Source of the DNA: JALYNX01 sp035292685
GTDB taxonomy: Bacteria; Actinomycetota; Acidimicrobiia; Spongiisociales; ZC4RG35
NCBI GenBank assembly: GCA_035292685.1
Contig: DATDPP010000060.1
Coordinates: 1-64,000, forward strand
Reading direction: 5' to 3'
Length of the DNA: 64,000 bases
Position 1 is the first letter of the stretch; each line of letters begins with the position of its first letter. Shown here piece by piece: positions 26,448-34,116 of this stretch. The position numbers and the translations under genes are program-made. The notes under the pieces were generated by a model. That model did no database searches. It saw nothing but the letters and a program-made list of their open reading frames with translations, and was not told the DNA's origin.

Positions 26448-27004
26448 TTCGACGTCCCGCTGCACTCCTCGCGCTGCTGCTCGTGGTGGCGTCGTGCACC
26501 CCCGGCCCCGACAGTCCCTCGGGCACCGACCCCCTGCCGACCTCAACCACCGCGCCAACCACCACGTCGACCACGACCACGACCGAGGCCGCGGTTGAGG
26601 CATTCCGGACCTGCCTCGGGGAGCACGATGTGGTGATCGAGGAAGTGCCCCTGGATGCCACCGGGCGCCCCCGTCTCGATCTGGTGGTCGTGAGCGTCGA
26701 CTTCGGCGATCCGGCCGTTGCCGGCGCCTTGGCGGTCTGCTCGGAAAGCCTCAACACCGGAGCCCTCGACCTCGGGGCGGAGGATGAGTTGCGCCAGGAG
26801 ATAACCAGGCAGCTCAACGAGTTCAGCCAATGCATGCGGGCGAATGGTGTGGAGGACTTCCCCGACCCGGTCCCCGGATTTGCCGGTGTTGGCGCCCCTT
26901 TCGCGGTGGCGGAGATCCCCTATGGAGATCCCGAGATGGCAGAGGCTGCCGAGGCGTGCCGGGCCTCGATTCTCGGGACCCTCCCCGGTCTCGACGAATC
27001 CTGA
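26444..27004 (+). CDS. Lipoprotein of unknown function
   Basis: This 186-residue protein has a basic N-terminus, a hydrophobic core and lipobox LVVASC (Cys18), then a Thr/Pro linker (about 30-50) and a soluble domain with three further Cys at 'TCL', 'VCS' and 'QCM', plus 'ACR' near the end, possibly two disulfides. The pattern EFSQCMRANGVEDFPDP with a later ACR is a recurrent motif of small actinobacterial lipoproteins. The start overlaps the previous stop (ATGA). The function is not known. Confidence 0.7.
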   Translation: MIRRPAALLALLLVVASCTPGPDSPSGTDPLPTSTTAPTTTSTTTTTEAAVEAFRTCLGEHDVVIEEVPLDATGRPRLDLVVVSVDFGDPAVAGALAVCSESLNTGALDLGAEDELRQEITRQLNEFSQCMRANGVEDFPDPVPGFAGVGAPFAVAEIPYGDPEMAEAAEACRASILGTLPGLDES

Positions 27005-27023
27005 CGGGCGTACGATTGGCTCG

Positions 27024-27308
27024 GTGACGATCCTACCCAGCCCTGTCCTCACCCCGGAAACGGGACAGGAGACAGACGTCGACCAACCCTGGCAGGTCAT
27101 CGTCTGGAACGACCCGGTAAACACCATGGCCTATGTCGTGTATGTGTTTCGCAAGCTGTTCGGCTACGACACGGACAAGGCGACCAGGCTGATGCTTCAG
27201 GTTCACTTCGACGGGCGGGCGCGGGTCTCGGATGGGACGCGGGAGAAGGCGGAGGTCGATTGTTACCGGCTTCACGGGCACGGGTTGTGGGCAACCATGG
27301 AGCAATGA
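27024..27308 (+). CDS. clpS: ATP-dependent Clp protease adaptor ClpS
   Basis: This 94-residue protein hands N-end-rule substrates to ClpAP/ClpCP. The core PWQVIVWNDPVNTMAYVVYV with NDPVN, then ATRLMLQVHFDGRA and the ending with EKAEV, is the ClpS fold; Asn-Asp in NDP and the Met/His pocket residues bind the N-degron. The start is GTG 27024, with TACGAT 7 nt upstream and no Shine-Dalgarno. It overlaps the DUF2017 gene by 4 nt, the usual actinobacterial neighbour. Confidence 0.92.
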   Translation: MTILPSPVLTPETGQETDVDQPWQVIVWNDPVNTMAYVVYVFRKLFGYDTDKATRLMLQVHFDGRARVSDGTREKAEVDCYRLHGHGLWATMEQ

Positions 27309-27766
27309 GCCGCAACCGATTTCGATACCGGGGCGGCAAGATCGTGGTCGACCTGCCGGTCGAGGAGAGGGAGTTCTTGTCAGACGTGCTCGAGCTGCTG
27401 GACGCGATCCCGACGACGGGTGACGACCCGGCGACCCGTCGTCTACAAGTGCCTGTGTACCTCGATGACCCCGAGGCCAATGATGAGTGGTGGTTGTTCA
27501 TGGGTGAGGAGCTCGCCGTTGCCCGCGCCGCGGACCGGAATGTGTATCGCCGGGTGATGGAAACCGACGCCAAGCTGGCGCTGACGACCGAGGAGGCCGA
27601 TGCCTTTCTCCGGGTGCTCAATGAGGGCCGGCTCGCCCTGGGAGCCCGATTCGGTCTCGAGGTCGAAGACGACCACGATCGGCTTCCCGAGGAGCAGCGC
27701 CAGGTCCTGGACTTCCTGGGCTGGGTGCTCGAGGAGATGACGGTTGCCCTCTCCGCAGCCCTCTGA
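27305..27766 (+). CDS. DUF2017 family protein
   Basis: This is a 153-residue acidic, mainly helical protein. The N-terminus RFRYRGGKIVVDLPVEEREFL and the DEWWLFMGEELA block are typical of DUF2017, found next to clpS across actinobacteria. Its role is unknown, but the conserved coupling suggests it modulates Clp-dependent proteolysis. ATG 27305 lies inside the clpS stop (ATGA). Confidence 0.85.
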   Translation: MSRNRFRYRGGKIVVDLPVEEREFLSDVLELLDAIPTTGDDPATRRLQVPVYLDDPEANDEWWLFMGEELAVARAADRNVYRRVMETDAKLALTTEEADAFLRVLNEGRLALGARFGLEVEDDHDRLPEEQRQVLDFLGWVLEEMTVALSAAL

Positions 27767-27769
27767 CGG

Positions 27770-28975
27770 TTGCCACGATCACCGAGTAGGTTCGGCGGGG
27801 CAGTGACTCCTCGTGTGCCCGAACCTGTTGGTGTGAATCATCAGGGTGGCTGGGGCCGCGGGTCGAACTCGCTGGCCGATCCCCTCGCCGGCTTGAGGAG
27901 CGCCTCCGGGGCCTTGATCACGCTCTACGTCGACCGGCCCAGCCCGGGAGGGATGGCGGCGCTGCTCAGCGATCTGTTGAAGCCGGTGCGGGAGGAAGCG
28001 GAAGGTCAGGAGCCCACGACCCGCAAGAGCGTCCGCGCCGATGCCGATCGAATCCGGGATCTCGCCGAACAGCTCGAAGCAGATGTCGCACCCTCCTACG
28101 CCATCTTCGCCTCCGACGTCGATGGCATCTTCTTGCTCGAGCCGCTCACACACACCGTTCCCAGCATCTCGTCTTTCGGCCCGCGTCCTTATCTGAGACC
28201 GCTTCGGGCGGCACCCCGGCCCCTCAGAGTCGGAGTCATTGTCGGGGATCGGGTGCTGACCCGGGTGTTTGTCGGATCCGATGGCCTCACCGAAGAGGTA
28301 TCAGCTCTCACCGCCGAGATCGGGAAGCCGAACTACGGAGGCTTCGGTGGGTATGACGAGCACAACGTGCGAGCCCACGCCGGTCAAGAGACGACACGGA
28401 TGTGGAAGGAGGCCGGCACCCGGCTGCTGGAGCGTCATCTCGATCGACCACTCGACTATGTGGTGGTGGGGGGTCATGAGGAAGCCATCGAAGACATCGG
28501 GCGCACCCTGCATGCGTATCTGGCCCGTCTTCCCCGCGCTGCGTTTACGGCCAACCCCCACACCCTGACTCCCGCCACGCTTCGCTCTCAGTTGGCTGAT
28601 CTCGGCGGCGAAGTCCGCAGACAGCGAGAGGTCGCGTTGGTCGAGCTTCTCTGGGATACGGCGCGGGGTGGCGGCTTGGCGGTTCTCGGGCTGGCCGGGT
28701 CGCTGCAGGTGTGCAACGCCCAGGCGGTGGACACCCTGGTGGTGGCGGGCTCGTTCACCAGACCGGGGGTCATCTGTAACCAGTGTGGCTTTCTGGCCCG
28801 ATCCGGGACGGCATGCCCGGTCTGCTCGGCGCCGATGTTCCCCGTCGACGATGTCGTCGCTGCCGCCATGGATGCCACCGTGGCCACTGGAGGGACAATC
28901 CATCAAATAGATGTGGCGTCCCAACTCGATGCCCAGGGGGTGGGGGCAATCACCAGGTTCCAGGTCGCGGTCTGA
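27770..28975 (+). CDS. Bacterial archaeo-eukaryotic release factor (baeRF/Vms1-like) homologue
   Basis: This protein has up to 401 residues. The N-terminal part (ALITLYVDRPSPGG), the central region with GVIVGDRVLTRVF and YDEHNVRAHAGQETTRMWKEAG, and the C-terminal L7Ae-like domain with a zinc ribbon CNQCGFLARSGTACPVC resemble the baeRF families related to aRF1/eRF1 and Vms1. Those proteins act on ribosome-bound peptidyl-tRNA. No canonical GGQ is seen; NYGGFGGYDEHN is the nearest glycine-rich loop. The start is uncertain (TTG 27770 or a later GTG such as 27803). It follows clpS-DUF2017, so a quality-control role is plausible. Confidence 0.7.
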   Translation: MPRSPSRFGGAVTPRVPEPVGVNHQGGWGRGSNSLADPLAGLRSASGALITLYVDRPSPGGMAALLSDLLKPVREEAEGQEPTTRKSVRADADRIRDLAEQLEADVAPSYAIFASDVDGIFLLEPLTHTVPSISSFGPRPYLRPLRAAPRPLRVGVIVGDRVLTRVFVGSDGLTEEVSALTAEIGKPNYGGFGGYDEHNVRAHAGQETTRMWKEAGTRLLERHLDRPLDYVVVGGHEEAIEDIGRTLHAYLARLPRAAFTANPHTLTPATLRSQLADLGGEVRRQREVALVELLWDTARGGGLAVLGLAGSLQVCNAQAVDTLVVAGSFTRPGVICNQCGFLARSGTACPVCSAPMFPVDDVVAAAMDATVATGGTIHQIDVASQLDAQGVGAITRFQVAV

Positions 28976-29010
28976 GCCGAGCGACGGGATCGCGGTAGCC
29001 TCGCGTTGTA

Positions 29011-29319
29011 ATGCTTGAGAACCTGGAGACGCGTCGGATCTGGTCCGAGCAAGGCAAGCGATTGGCCAGGGCCACGGTGGTCAAGGCCTACGGGTCGGCA
29101 CCCCGGGGACCGGGGTCTTCGATGCTGATCTCGTCCACCGGCGAGATGGAAGGCTCCGTGTCTGGCGGCTGTGTGGAGAACGACGTGGTGGTCAGGGCCC
29201 TAGGCGTCCTGGAGAGCGGTGAGCCCGAGCTGGTGACCTACGGCATAGCTGACGAAGACGCTTTTGCGGTTGGTCTCGCCTGTGGGGGCACGATTCAGGT
29301 CTACATCGAGCCGTGGTGA
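29011..29319 (+). CDS. XdhC/CoxI family protein, N-terminal domain
   Basis: This 102-residue protein matches the XdhC_CoxI N-terminal domain: RLARATVVKAYGSAPRGPGSSMLI, GSVSGGCVENDV with its conserved Cys, and LACGGTIQVYIEP at the end. XdhC proteins bind molybdenum cofactor, promote its sulfuration and insert it into xanthine dehydrogenase/CO dehydrogenase-type enzymes. Here the two XdhC domains are split into separate overlapping genes (GTGA). TAGCCT lies 9 nt before the ATG. Confidence 0.85.
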   Translation: MLENLETRRIWSEQGKRLARATVVKAYGSAPRGPGSSMLISSTGEMEGSVSGGCVENDVVVRALGVLESGEPELVTYGIADEDAFAVGLACGGTIQVYIEPW

Positions 29320-30071
29320 GCGATCCGATTCTCGAAGCCCTCACCCAACTCACCGAACAGGACCGGCGTGGTGCGGTGGTGACAGTGATCGCCGGCGACG
29401 GCCTGGGGAGCAAGGCGCTCCTCGACGGTGACGGTTCGGTGATCGCAGGGGCGATCCCTGAGGCGTTGGCCGAAACGGTTCCCGGAGACGCATTGACCCT
29501 GATGGCGCGCGAGCAGAGCGTCACCCTCGGTTACGAAGACACCGAAGTGTTCTTCGAGATGCTGGCTCCTCGCCCCCGTCTCTTCGTTTTCGGGGCGGTC
29601 CACATCGCCCAGGAGCTGGTCCAGCATGCCGGGCTGCTCGGGTTTCACACCATCGTCGCCGACCCCCGGCCCGCCTTCGTGACCGAGGAGCGGTTCCCCG
29701 AGGCAGATGAACTGCGGGTCGGCTGGCCGGGCGAGGTCTGTGACCCCTCGTCCTTTGACGAGCGGACCTTCGTTGTGATCCTCACTCACGATCGGCGATT
29801 CGAGGACCCGCTATGGCCGATCGTCCTGCCCTCTCCGGCTCGGTATCTGGGAGCGATGGGCTCGGCGAAGACCACCGCGGCGCGGAGGAGCCGGCTGCTG
29901 GAGGCAGGGTTCACCGCCGATCAGGTGGATCGGATCCATGGTCCCATCGGGCTCGACATCGGCTCTCGAACCGCAGGGGAGATGGCGATCGCAATCCTCG
30001 CCGAGATGATCACACAGCGGTATCTGCACGATGAGCCGGCGGATCTGACCGGTCGGCCATTGAGGTCCTGA
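29316..30071 (+). CDS. XdhC family protein, Rossmann (C-terminal) domain
   Basis: This 251-residue protein has an N-terminal XdhC-like piece (AVVTVIAGDGLGSKALL) and a C-terminal Rossmann domain: RLFVFGAVHIAQELVQHA, VVADPRPAFVTEERFP, VVILTHDRRFEDPL, YLGAMGSAKTTAARR and IHGPIGLDIGSRTAGEMAIAILAE. The last two are hallmark XdhC_C motifs. GTG 29316 overlaps the previous stop; GTG 29313 is equally possible. With the preceding domain and MocA it forms a molybdenum hydroxylase maturation set, although no hydroxylase is encoded here. Confidence 0.85.
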   Translation: MSDPILEALTQLTEQDRRGAVVTVIAGDGLGSKALLDGDGSVIAGAIPEALAETVPGDALTLMAREQSVTLGYEDTEVFFEMLAPRPRLFVFGAVHIAQELVQHAGLLGFHTIVADPRPAFVTEERFPEADELRVGWPGEVCDPSSFDERTFVVILTHDRRFEDPLWPIVLPSPARYLGAMGSAKTTAARRSRLLEAGFTADQVDRIHGPIGLDIGSRTAGEMAIAILAEMITQRYLHDEPADLTGRPLRS

Positions 30072-30089
30072 CGGCTAGGTTTTCCCGAC

Positions 30090-30686
30090 ATGTCCATCGC
30101 CGCTGTGATCCTGGCCGCCGGTGGGTCACGAAGGCTGGGACGACCCAAGCAGCTCGAACCGTGGGGTGACACCAATCTCCTCGGCCATGTGGTGGCACGA
30201 ACCTCCGAGTTCCCGGTGGATGAGGTGTGGGTGGTGATCGGCTATGAGGCCGACCGAATCCTGGCCGAGACCGATCTCGGGACGGCCGGAGTTGTGGAGA
30301 ACCCGGAATGGGAAGAAGGAATCGCATCCTCGATACGCGTCGGCCTCGACGCGTTGACCCGCCTCTCTCGCTGTGACGAGGCGTTGATCGTGATCGGCGA
30401 CCAGCCGGCGGTGCCGCGAGAAGTAGTCGATGAGCTGTTGGCCTCACACGCTCGCTCGGACAGGCCGGTCAGTGTCCCCAAGTATCGCTACACCTCAGGG
30501 AACCCGGTTCTGGTCGATCGCTTGTTGTGGCCCCGTCTCATGTCGCTCGAGGGTGATGACGGTGCGGGCAGGCTCTGGCAGGCTCATCCGGAATGGGTGG
30601 ACGAAGTGTGGTTCCCGGAGATGGCTCCCCGGGATGTCGATACCGAACGGGACGTGGTTGAAATGAGGCCCAAACACCCGGGCTGA
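30090..30686 (+). CDS. MocA-like molybdenum cofactor nucleotidyltransferase
   Basis: This 198-residue nucleotidyltransferase has the signature LAAGGSRRLGRPKQLEPW at 8-25, GDQPAVP at about 110-116 for metal binding, and SGNPVLVDRLLW further on. MocA makes MPT-cytosine dinucleotide and MobA the guanine form; the neighbouring XdhC genes favour the cytosine form used by molybdenum hydroxylases. TAGGTT lies 8 nt before the ATG, and the gene follows the XdhC gene by 18 nt. Confidence 0.85.
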   Translation: MSIAAVILAAGGSRRLGRPKQLEPWGDTNLLGHVVARTSEFPVDEVWVVIGYEADRILAETDLGTAGVVENPEWEEGIASSIRVGLDALTRLSRCDEALIVIGDQPAVPREVVDELLASHARSDRPVSVPKYRYTSGNPVLVDRLLWPRLMSLEGDDGAGRLWQAHPEWVDEVWFPEMAPRDVDTERDVVEMRPKHPG

Positions 30687-30745
30687 CGGCTTGGTTTCTT
30701 GTATAGAGTCCGGGCGACTTCTGAGTCGAGCGGAGGAAGGTGTTG

Positions 30746-31144
30746 ATGGCTCGGATCGATCAGGTGGCGGGGATCGGTGTCAAAGACGCCACCAAGCTTC
30801 GCAAAGCCGGGATTCGCACCAGCAATGGTCTGCTCGACCTCGCTTCGAATCGCAAGGATCGAACCAAGCTCACCACCTCTCTCGGTTTCGACTCCCGTGA
30901 TGTCCAGCAATGGGTCAACCACTCCGACTTGTTGCGGGTCCGGGGGGTGGGAGCGGAGTACGCCGAGCTCCTGGTTGTGGCCGGCGTGGACACTCTGCGC
31001 GACCTGCGTCGTCGCAACCCAACCGCGCTGCTGGCCAAGATCATCGGACTCAACGGGCAGTCCAAGGTTGTGCGACGTCTGCCGACCGAGGCCATGGTCG
31101 AAGGCTGGATCGACTCAGCAAAGGACCTGAAACCTTCGTTGTAG
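30746..31144 (+). CDS. DUF4332 (helix-hairpin-helix) protein
   Basis: This 132-residue protein has two HhH-like units, VAGIGVKDATKLRKAGIRT at the N-terminus and VRGVGAEYAELLVVAGVDTLRDL in the middle, the DUF4332 pattern. Such domains resemble DNA- or RNA-binding hairpins of DNA repair and recombination proteins, but no activity is known. ATG 30746 fits the GGAGGAAGG upstream; a GTG two codons earlier (30740) is less likely. A TATAGA box lies at about 30702. Confidence 0.75.
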   Translation: MARIDQVAGIGVKDATKLRKAGIRTSNGLLDLASNRKDRTKLTTSLGFDSRDVQQWVNHSDLLRVRGVGAEYAELLVVAGVDTLRDLRRRNPTALLAKIIGLNGQSKVVRRLPTEAMVEGWIDSAKDLKPSL

Positions 31145-31166
31145 TCGCCGAGCAGAGCTCGGCGAC
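31144..31166. terminator. Strong hairpin at the DUF4332 stop
   Basis: GTCGCCGAGC (31144-31153) and GCTCGGCGAC (31157-31166) form a perfect 10-bp stem with an AGA loop, starting on the last base of the stop codon. There is no T-tract. It is probably the terminator of the plus-strand gene. Confidence 0.7.
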
Positions 31167-31236
31167 CGTTCTCCGTTGTCCGTAATCCGTAAGGGGGAAC
31201 GGAAAACGGACTACGGAATACGGATAACGGATTCGC
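31167..31236. repeat. Heptamer-phased inverted repeat
   Basis: The left half reads as consecutive 7-mers CCGTTCT, CCGTTGT, CCGTAAT, CCGTAAG. The right half reads CGGAAAA, CGGACTA, CGGAATA, CGGATAA, CGGATTC. Bases 31173-31191 pair with 31212-31230 (19 bp, 2 mismatches), giving a large stem. It lies between convergent stops. A second 7-bp-period array lies at 56994. Confidence 0.75.
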
Positions 31237-31725
31237 TCAGGAAGCCTGGTCGGCCTTGACCGGCTCGGTCTTCTCAGAGCTCGTCTTCGTGGCTGTCGAC
31301 TCGGTGGTCTTGGCCGCCGAAGCCTTGGTGCCGGTCTTCGAGGACGGCTTCTTGGGCGAAGTGGCCTTGGCCGCGGGGGCCTTGGCCTCTTTCACCCCGT
31401 TGACGTCGGCCTTCTCGGGCCGGAAGGACGAGCGCCAGGTGGCGAGCATGTCCTCGAGCTGGTCGCGCAACTTGCTGACCTGCTCCTTGGCCTGGTCGAG
31501 GTCGACCTTCGCCGAGATGTCTTCGACGACTTTGCCGTCGGTGAACCGGGCAACGACCTTCTCACCCTCGACGGCCCAGCTGTCGATCGCCTTCTCGGCG
31601 GCCTGGCCGTAGCCTGACGTCCCTTCACTGATTTTGGTGCGGAGGGTGGTCACGCCCTCGCCGACCTTGCGGGCGGCGACGACGGGGGCTCCAACCGTGG
31701 CGTACAGAACATTCTTCGCCTGCAT
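31237..31725 (-). CDS. HbhA-like (heparin-binding hemagglutinin-type) coiled-coil protein with Lys/Ala-rich tail
   Basis: This 162-residue protein has an N-terminal hydrophobic stretch (residues 6-18), a helical middle predicted to coil (LDQAKEQVSKLRDQLEDML, about 75-93) and a tail from about 110 rich in Lys, Ala, Thr and Ser with KKP and KTE units. This is the layout of mycobacterial HbhA, a surface and lipid-droplet adhesin whose Lys-rich tail binds sulfated sugars. It directly follows an XRE regulator gene (3-nt gap), the same order as Rv0474-Rv0475 (hbhA) in M. tuberculosis. Sequence identity to HbhA outside the tail looks low. Confidence 0.65.
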   Translation of the reverse strand: MQAKNVLYATVGAPVVAARKVGEGVTTLRTKISEGTSGYGQAAEKAIDSWAVEGEKVVARFTDGKVVEDISAKVDLDQAKEQVSKLRDQLEDMLATWRSSFRPEKADVNGVKEAKAPAAKATSPKKPSSKTGTKASAAKTTESTATKTSSEKTEPVKADQAS

Positions 31726-31728
31726 TTG

Positions 31729-32097
31729 TTACTCCTGTTTGGTTTTGTCGGGCACCGACCCGTTGGCTTGAACCAGCGCCCGGTACATGTCGAGTAGGAC
31801 TTTCTTGTGACTCGAGCTCAACCGCTCGTCGGATTCGATTGCTTCGAAGACCGTCGGCGACTGCATCTCCCCATCCATGAGGCCTGCCTTGAAGTACAAG
31901 GAGTTGGCTGAGATCTCCAGGGCCCGGGAAAGTCGGCTGAGAATCTCGGCCGACGGTTTGCGGATTCCCCGTTCAATCTGACTCAAGTAGGGGTTTGAGA
32001 TCCCGGCCGAGTCGGCCAGGCGACGCAGGGAGAGGTTGGCCCTTTCCCTCTGCTGCCGGATGAATTCACCCAGATCAGTTTGCTTGCTCTCGTTCAC
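31729..32097 (-). CDS. XRE-family transcriptional regulator
   Basis: This 122-residue protein has an N-terminal Cro/CI-type HTH: LGEFIRQQRERANLSLRRLADSAGISNPYLSQIERGIRKPSAEIL, with recognition helix around 33-43. The C-terminal half is helical and matches the actinobacterial regulator upstream of hbhA. It starts at GTG 32097. A TATGCT box on the minus strand lies 8 nt before it with no clear Shine-Dalgarno. It probably autoregulates and controls the HbhA-like gene; TGCTAGC repeats upstream are candidate sites. Confidence 0.85.
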   Translation of the reverse strand: MNESKQTDLGEFIRQQRERANLSLRRLADSAGISNPYLSQIERGIRKPSAEILSRLSRALEISANSLYFKAGLMDGEMQSPTVFEAIESDERLSSSHKKVLLDMYRALVQANGSVPDKTKQE

Positions 32098-32158
32098 CTT
32101 CTGTAAGCATACAGCTAAGTGCTAACTATTGCTAGCGAAGCGCGTGCTAGCCGTGGCC
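32098..32158. promoter_or_regulatory. Promoter/operator region of the XRE-HbhA operon
   Basis: Three near-identical heptamers, TGCTAAC (32120-32126), TGCTAGC (32130-32136) and TGCTAGC (32145-32151), lie in the 61 nt between the XRE start and the next stop. GCTAGC is itself palindromic. A minus-strand -10-like TATGCT covers 32106-32111. The repeats lie just upstream of it, suiting control by the XRE protein. Confidence 0.45.
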
Positions 32159-32890
32159 TCAGCTGAGAGCAGTGCCCACGGCGTCGCCGATCAACCAGGC
32201 GACCAGGCCTCCCACCCCGGCGATCATCATGTTCTCGAGACCGGAGATGAGCCAGTTGTTGCGGGTCACCCGGGCCTTGACCACCCCCACGGTGAAAAGT
32301 CCGCCCAGGGCAAGCACCGAAGCCCAGGCGAGGGCAGGTGGATTGGTGTCGAAGACCATGAACGGGATGATCGACGGCAGCGACCCGACCAGGAAAAGGA
32401 GACCCGACGCGATCATTGCTCGAAAGGGAGAGCGACGCTCCGATTCCACGAATCCGAACTCCAGCGCCTTCATCGCGTTGAGCATGGCCTCGTCAGACCG
32501 GTCGAAGGCGGCGACGACGCTCTCGAGGTCCTCGTCGGCGATTCCCATGTCGGAGAACATCTCCCTGAGTTGACCGACCTCCATCGCCCGGTGGTCCTTC
32601 AAGTGGACCCGTTCCAGTGCCATTTCTGCCTCCAGGACCTCATCCTGGGATTTGGTGGCCAGATACTCGCCGGCGGCCATGGAGACGGCGCCGGCCAGGG
32701 CACCAGCGAGTGCGGTCAGCAACACCTGGCTGGTGTCGAGGCCACCGCTGACCACCCCCACCACCAGCAGGTACATGGAGACCAGGCCGTCGTTGACGCC
32801 CAGGATCATGTCGCGCCAGTACTGCCTGGTCTCTCCGATGTGGGACTCGTAGGGTTGCGGCTCGGTGAGGGGCTCGTTTTCGGTCGTCAT
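32159..32890 (-). CDS. VIT1/CCC1 family transporter (Fe2+/Mn2+)
   Basis: This 243-residue membrane protein opens with the family motif WRDMILGVNDGLVSMYLLVVGVVSGG (first helix, with the conserved Asn-Asp-Gly). GAVSMAAGEYLATKSQDE follows, then a cytoplasmic helical domain (about 90-160) with acidic residues that bind metal, then three hydrophobic segments. The family moves iron or manganese out of the cytoplasm. The metal cannot be decided here. Confidence 0.88.
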   Translation of the reverse strand: MTTENEPLTEPQPYESHIGETRQYWRDMILGVNDGLVSMYLLVVGVVSGGLDTSQVLLTALAGALAGAVSMAAGEYLATKSQDEVLEAEMALERVHLKDHRAMEVGQLREMFSDMGIADEDLESVVAAFDRSDEAMLNAMKALEFGFVESERRSPFRAMIASGLLFLVGSLPSIIPFMVFDTNPPALAWASVLALGGLFTVGVVKARVTRNNWLISGLENMMIAGVGGLVAWLIGDAVGTALS

Positions 32891-32942
32891 GAAGCCGGCC
32901 GATGGTAGACCCGGATCGAGTCGTCACGGTCCAGCTGTCAAC

Positions 32943-34100
32943 TCAAAGATGATCCTGGATCCCGAGCAATGCAGCGACGCCGGCGTGGATCCCGAACCCG
33001 ATCGAGCCCTCGTCGAGTTGGAAGGATGGTGAATGGAGATCTCCACCAGAGCCGCCGTTCCCCAACCGAAACAAGGCGCCGGGAACCCTGGTCAGGTAGT
33101 TGGAGAAGTCCTCGCCACCCATGCTGGGCTCAGTGGGAACCACGACATCGGGGCCCAGCATGGCGCTGATGCCAGAGGTTGCGGCTTGGACCACGCCTGC
33201 ATCGTTGACCACGGGTGGGATCGCCTGTGAGTAGGCCAGGGTGTGGTCGGCGCCGGAGATCGCCAGCAGGGAGGAGAGCGCCCGGTCCACCAAACCGGGC
33301 AGCATCCCCCACAACGCACCGTCGAGCGTGCGAACCGTCCCCTGGATCTCGACCCGGGTCGGGATCACATTGCCGGCTTCGCCGCCGTGAATTGAGCCAA
33401 AGGCAACCGTCAACGGGCTGCGGGCATCGATGGTCCGGCGCAGGGAGGCGGGCAGCTCATGCACCACCCGGGCCGCCTCGGCAATGAGGTCGACCGTGCG
33501 GTGGGGTCGAGCGGTGTGCCCGCCGGGCCCTTCGAGCACGAGGGTGAACTTGTCGGCGCTAGCCGTGATCGGGCCCGAGCGGCTGCCGATTCGACCGGTG
33601 GGCAACGTCGGGTCGACGTGAAACGCGATCAGGCCCTTGAGCCCGTCGACGATGCCTTCTTCGACGAGATCTGCGGCCCCGCCGGGAAACGACTCCTCCG
33701 CAGGTTGGAACAGGATGCGCACCCCCGCCGAGAGCTCGAGACGATCGAGGACGGCGGCAATGCCGAAGGCAATGGCCGCATGGGCATCGTGGCCGCAGGC
33801 GTGCATCCATCCTGGATTCGAAGACACCGGGCTGTTGTCCTCGGGCTCGCTGATCGGAAGGGCGTCGAGGTCTGCTCTGAACCCGATGCTGGGCGGGGCC
33901 CCAAGGTCGACCCAGAGGCCGGTGCGGGGTGCCCGAAGTTGATAGCCGATGCCGCTCTCGTCGAGGGCGGCTCCGATGAAAGCCGTGGTCTGATGCTCCT
34001 CATGGCCGCCTTCGGGATGCCGGTGGAGTTGGTGGCGGAGCTCCACTGCCCGGGGTGTGATCTCGCCCACCAAGCCGGCGACCCGCTCGGGATCGGTCAT
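32943..34100 (-). CDS. M20-family metal-dependent amidohydrolase
   Basis: This 385-residue peptidase M20D-type enzyme has LRHQLHRHPEGGHEEHQTT at the N-terminus, metal-binding HACGHDAHAAIAFG near 103-116, QPAEESFPGGAADLVEEG with the catalytic/metal Glu pair, and a terminal PSMGGEDFSNYLTRVPGALFRLG block. The dimerisation domain follows GPGGHTARPH. Relatives hydrolyse N-acyl amino acids, hippurate or IAA conjugates. It follows glnE on the same strand by 16 nt; TAACCT (minus strand, 34107-34112) lies 6 nt before the ATG and may give it its own start. Confidence 0.88.
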   Translation of the reverse strand: MTDPERVAGLVGEITPRAVELRHQLHRHPEGGHEEHQTTAFIGAALDESGIGYQLRAPRTGLWVDLGAPPSIGFRADLDALPISEPEDNSPVSSNPGWMHACGHDAHAAIAFGIAAVLDRLELSAGVRILFQPAEESFPGGAADLVEEGIVDGLKGLIAFHVDPTLPTGRIGSRSGPITASADKFTLVLEGPGGHTARPHRTVDLIAEAARVVHELPASLRRTIDARSPLTVAFGSIHGGEAGNVIPTRVEIQGTVRTLDGALWGMLPGLVDRALSSLLAISGADHTLAYSQAIPPVVNDAGVVQAATSGISAMLGPDVVVPTEPSMGGEDFSNYLTRVPGALFRLGNGGSGGDLHSPSFQLDEGSIGFGIHAGVAALLGIQDHL

Positions 34101-34116
34101 CCGGCGAGGTTACCGG

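Noticed and set aside
25383..26603. 406-codon minus-strand frame
   Set aside because: Antisense to the EtfD-like gene with its 4Fe-4S and CCG motifs.
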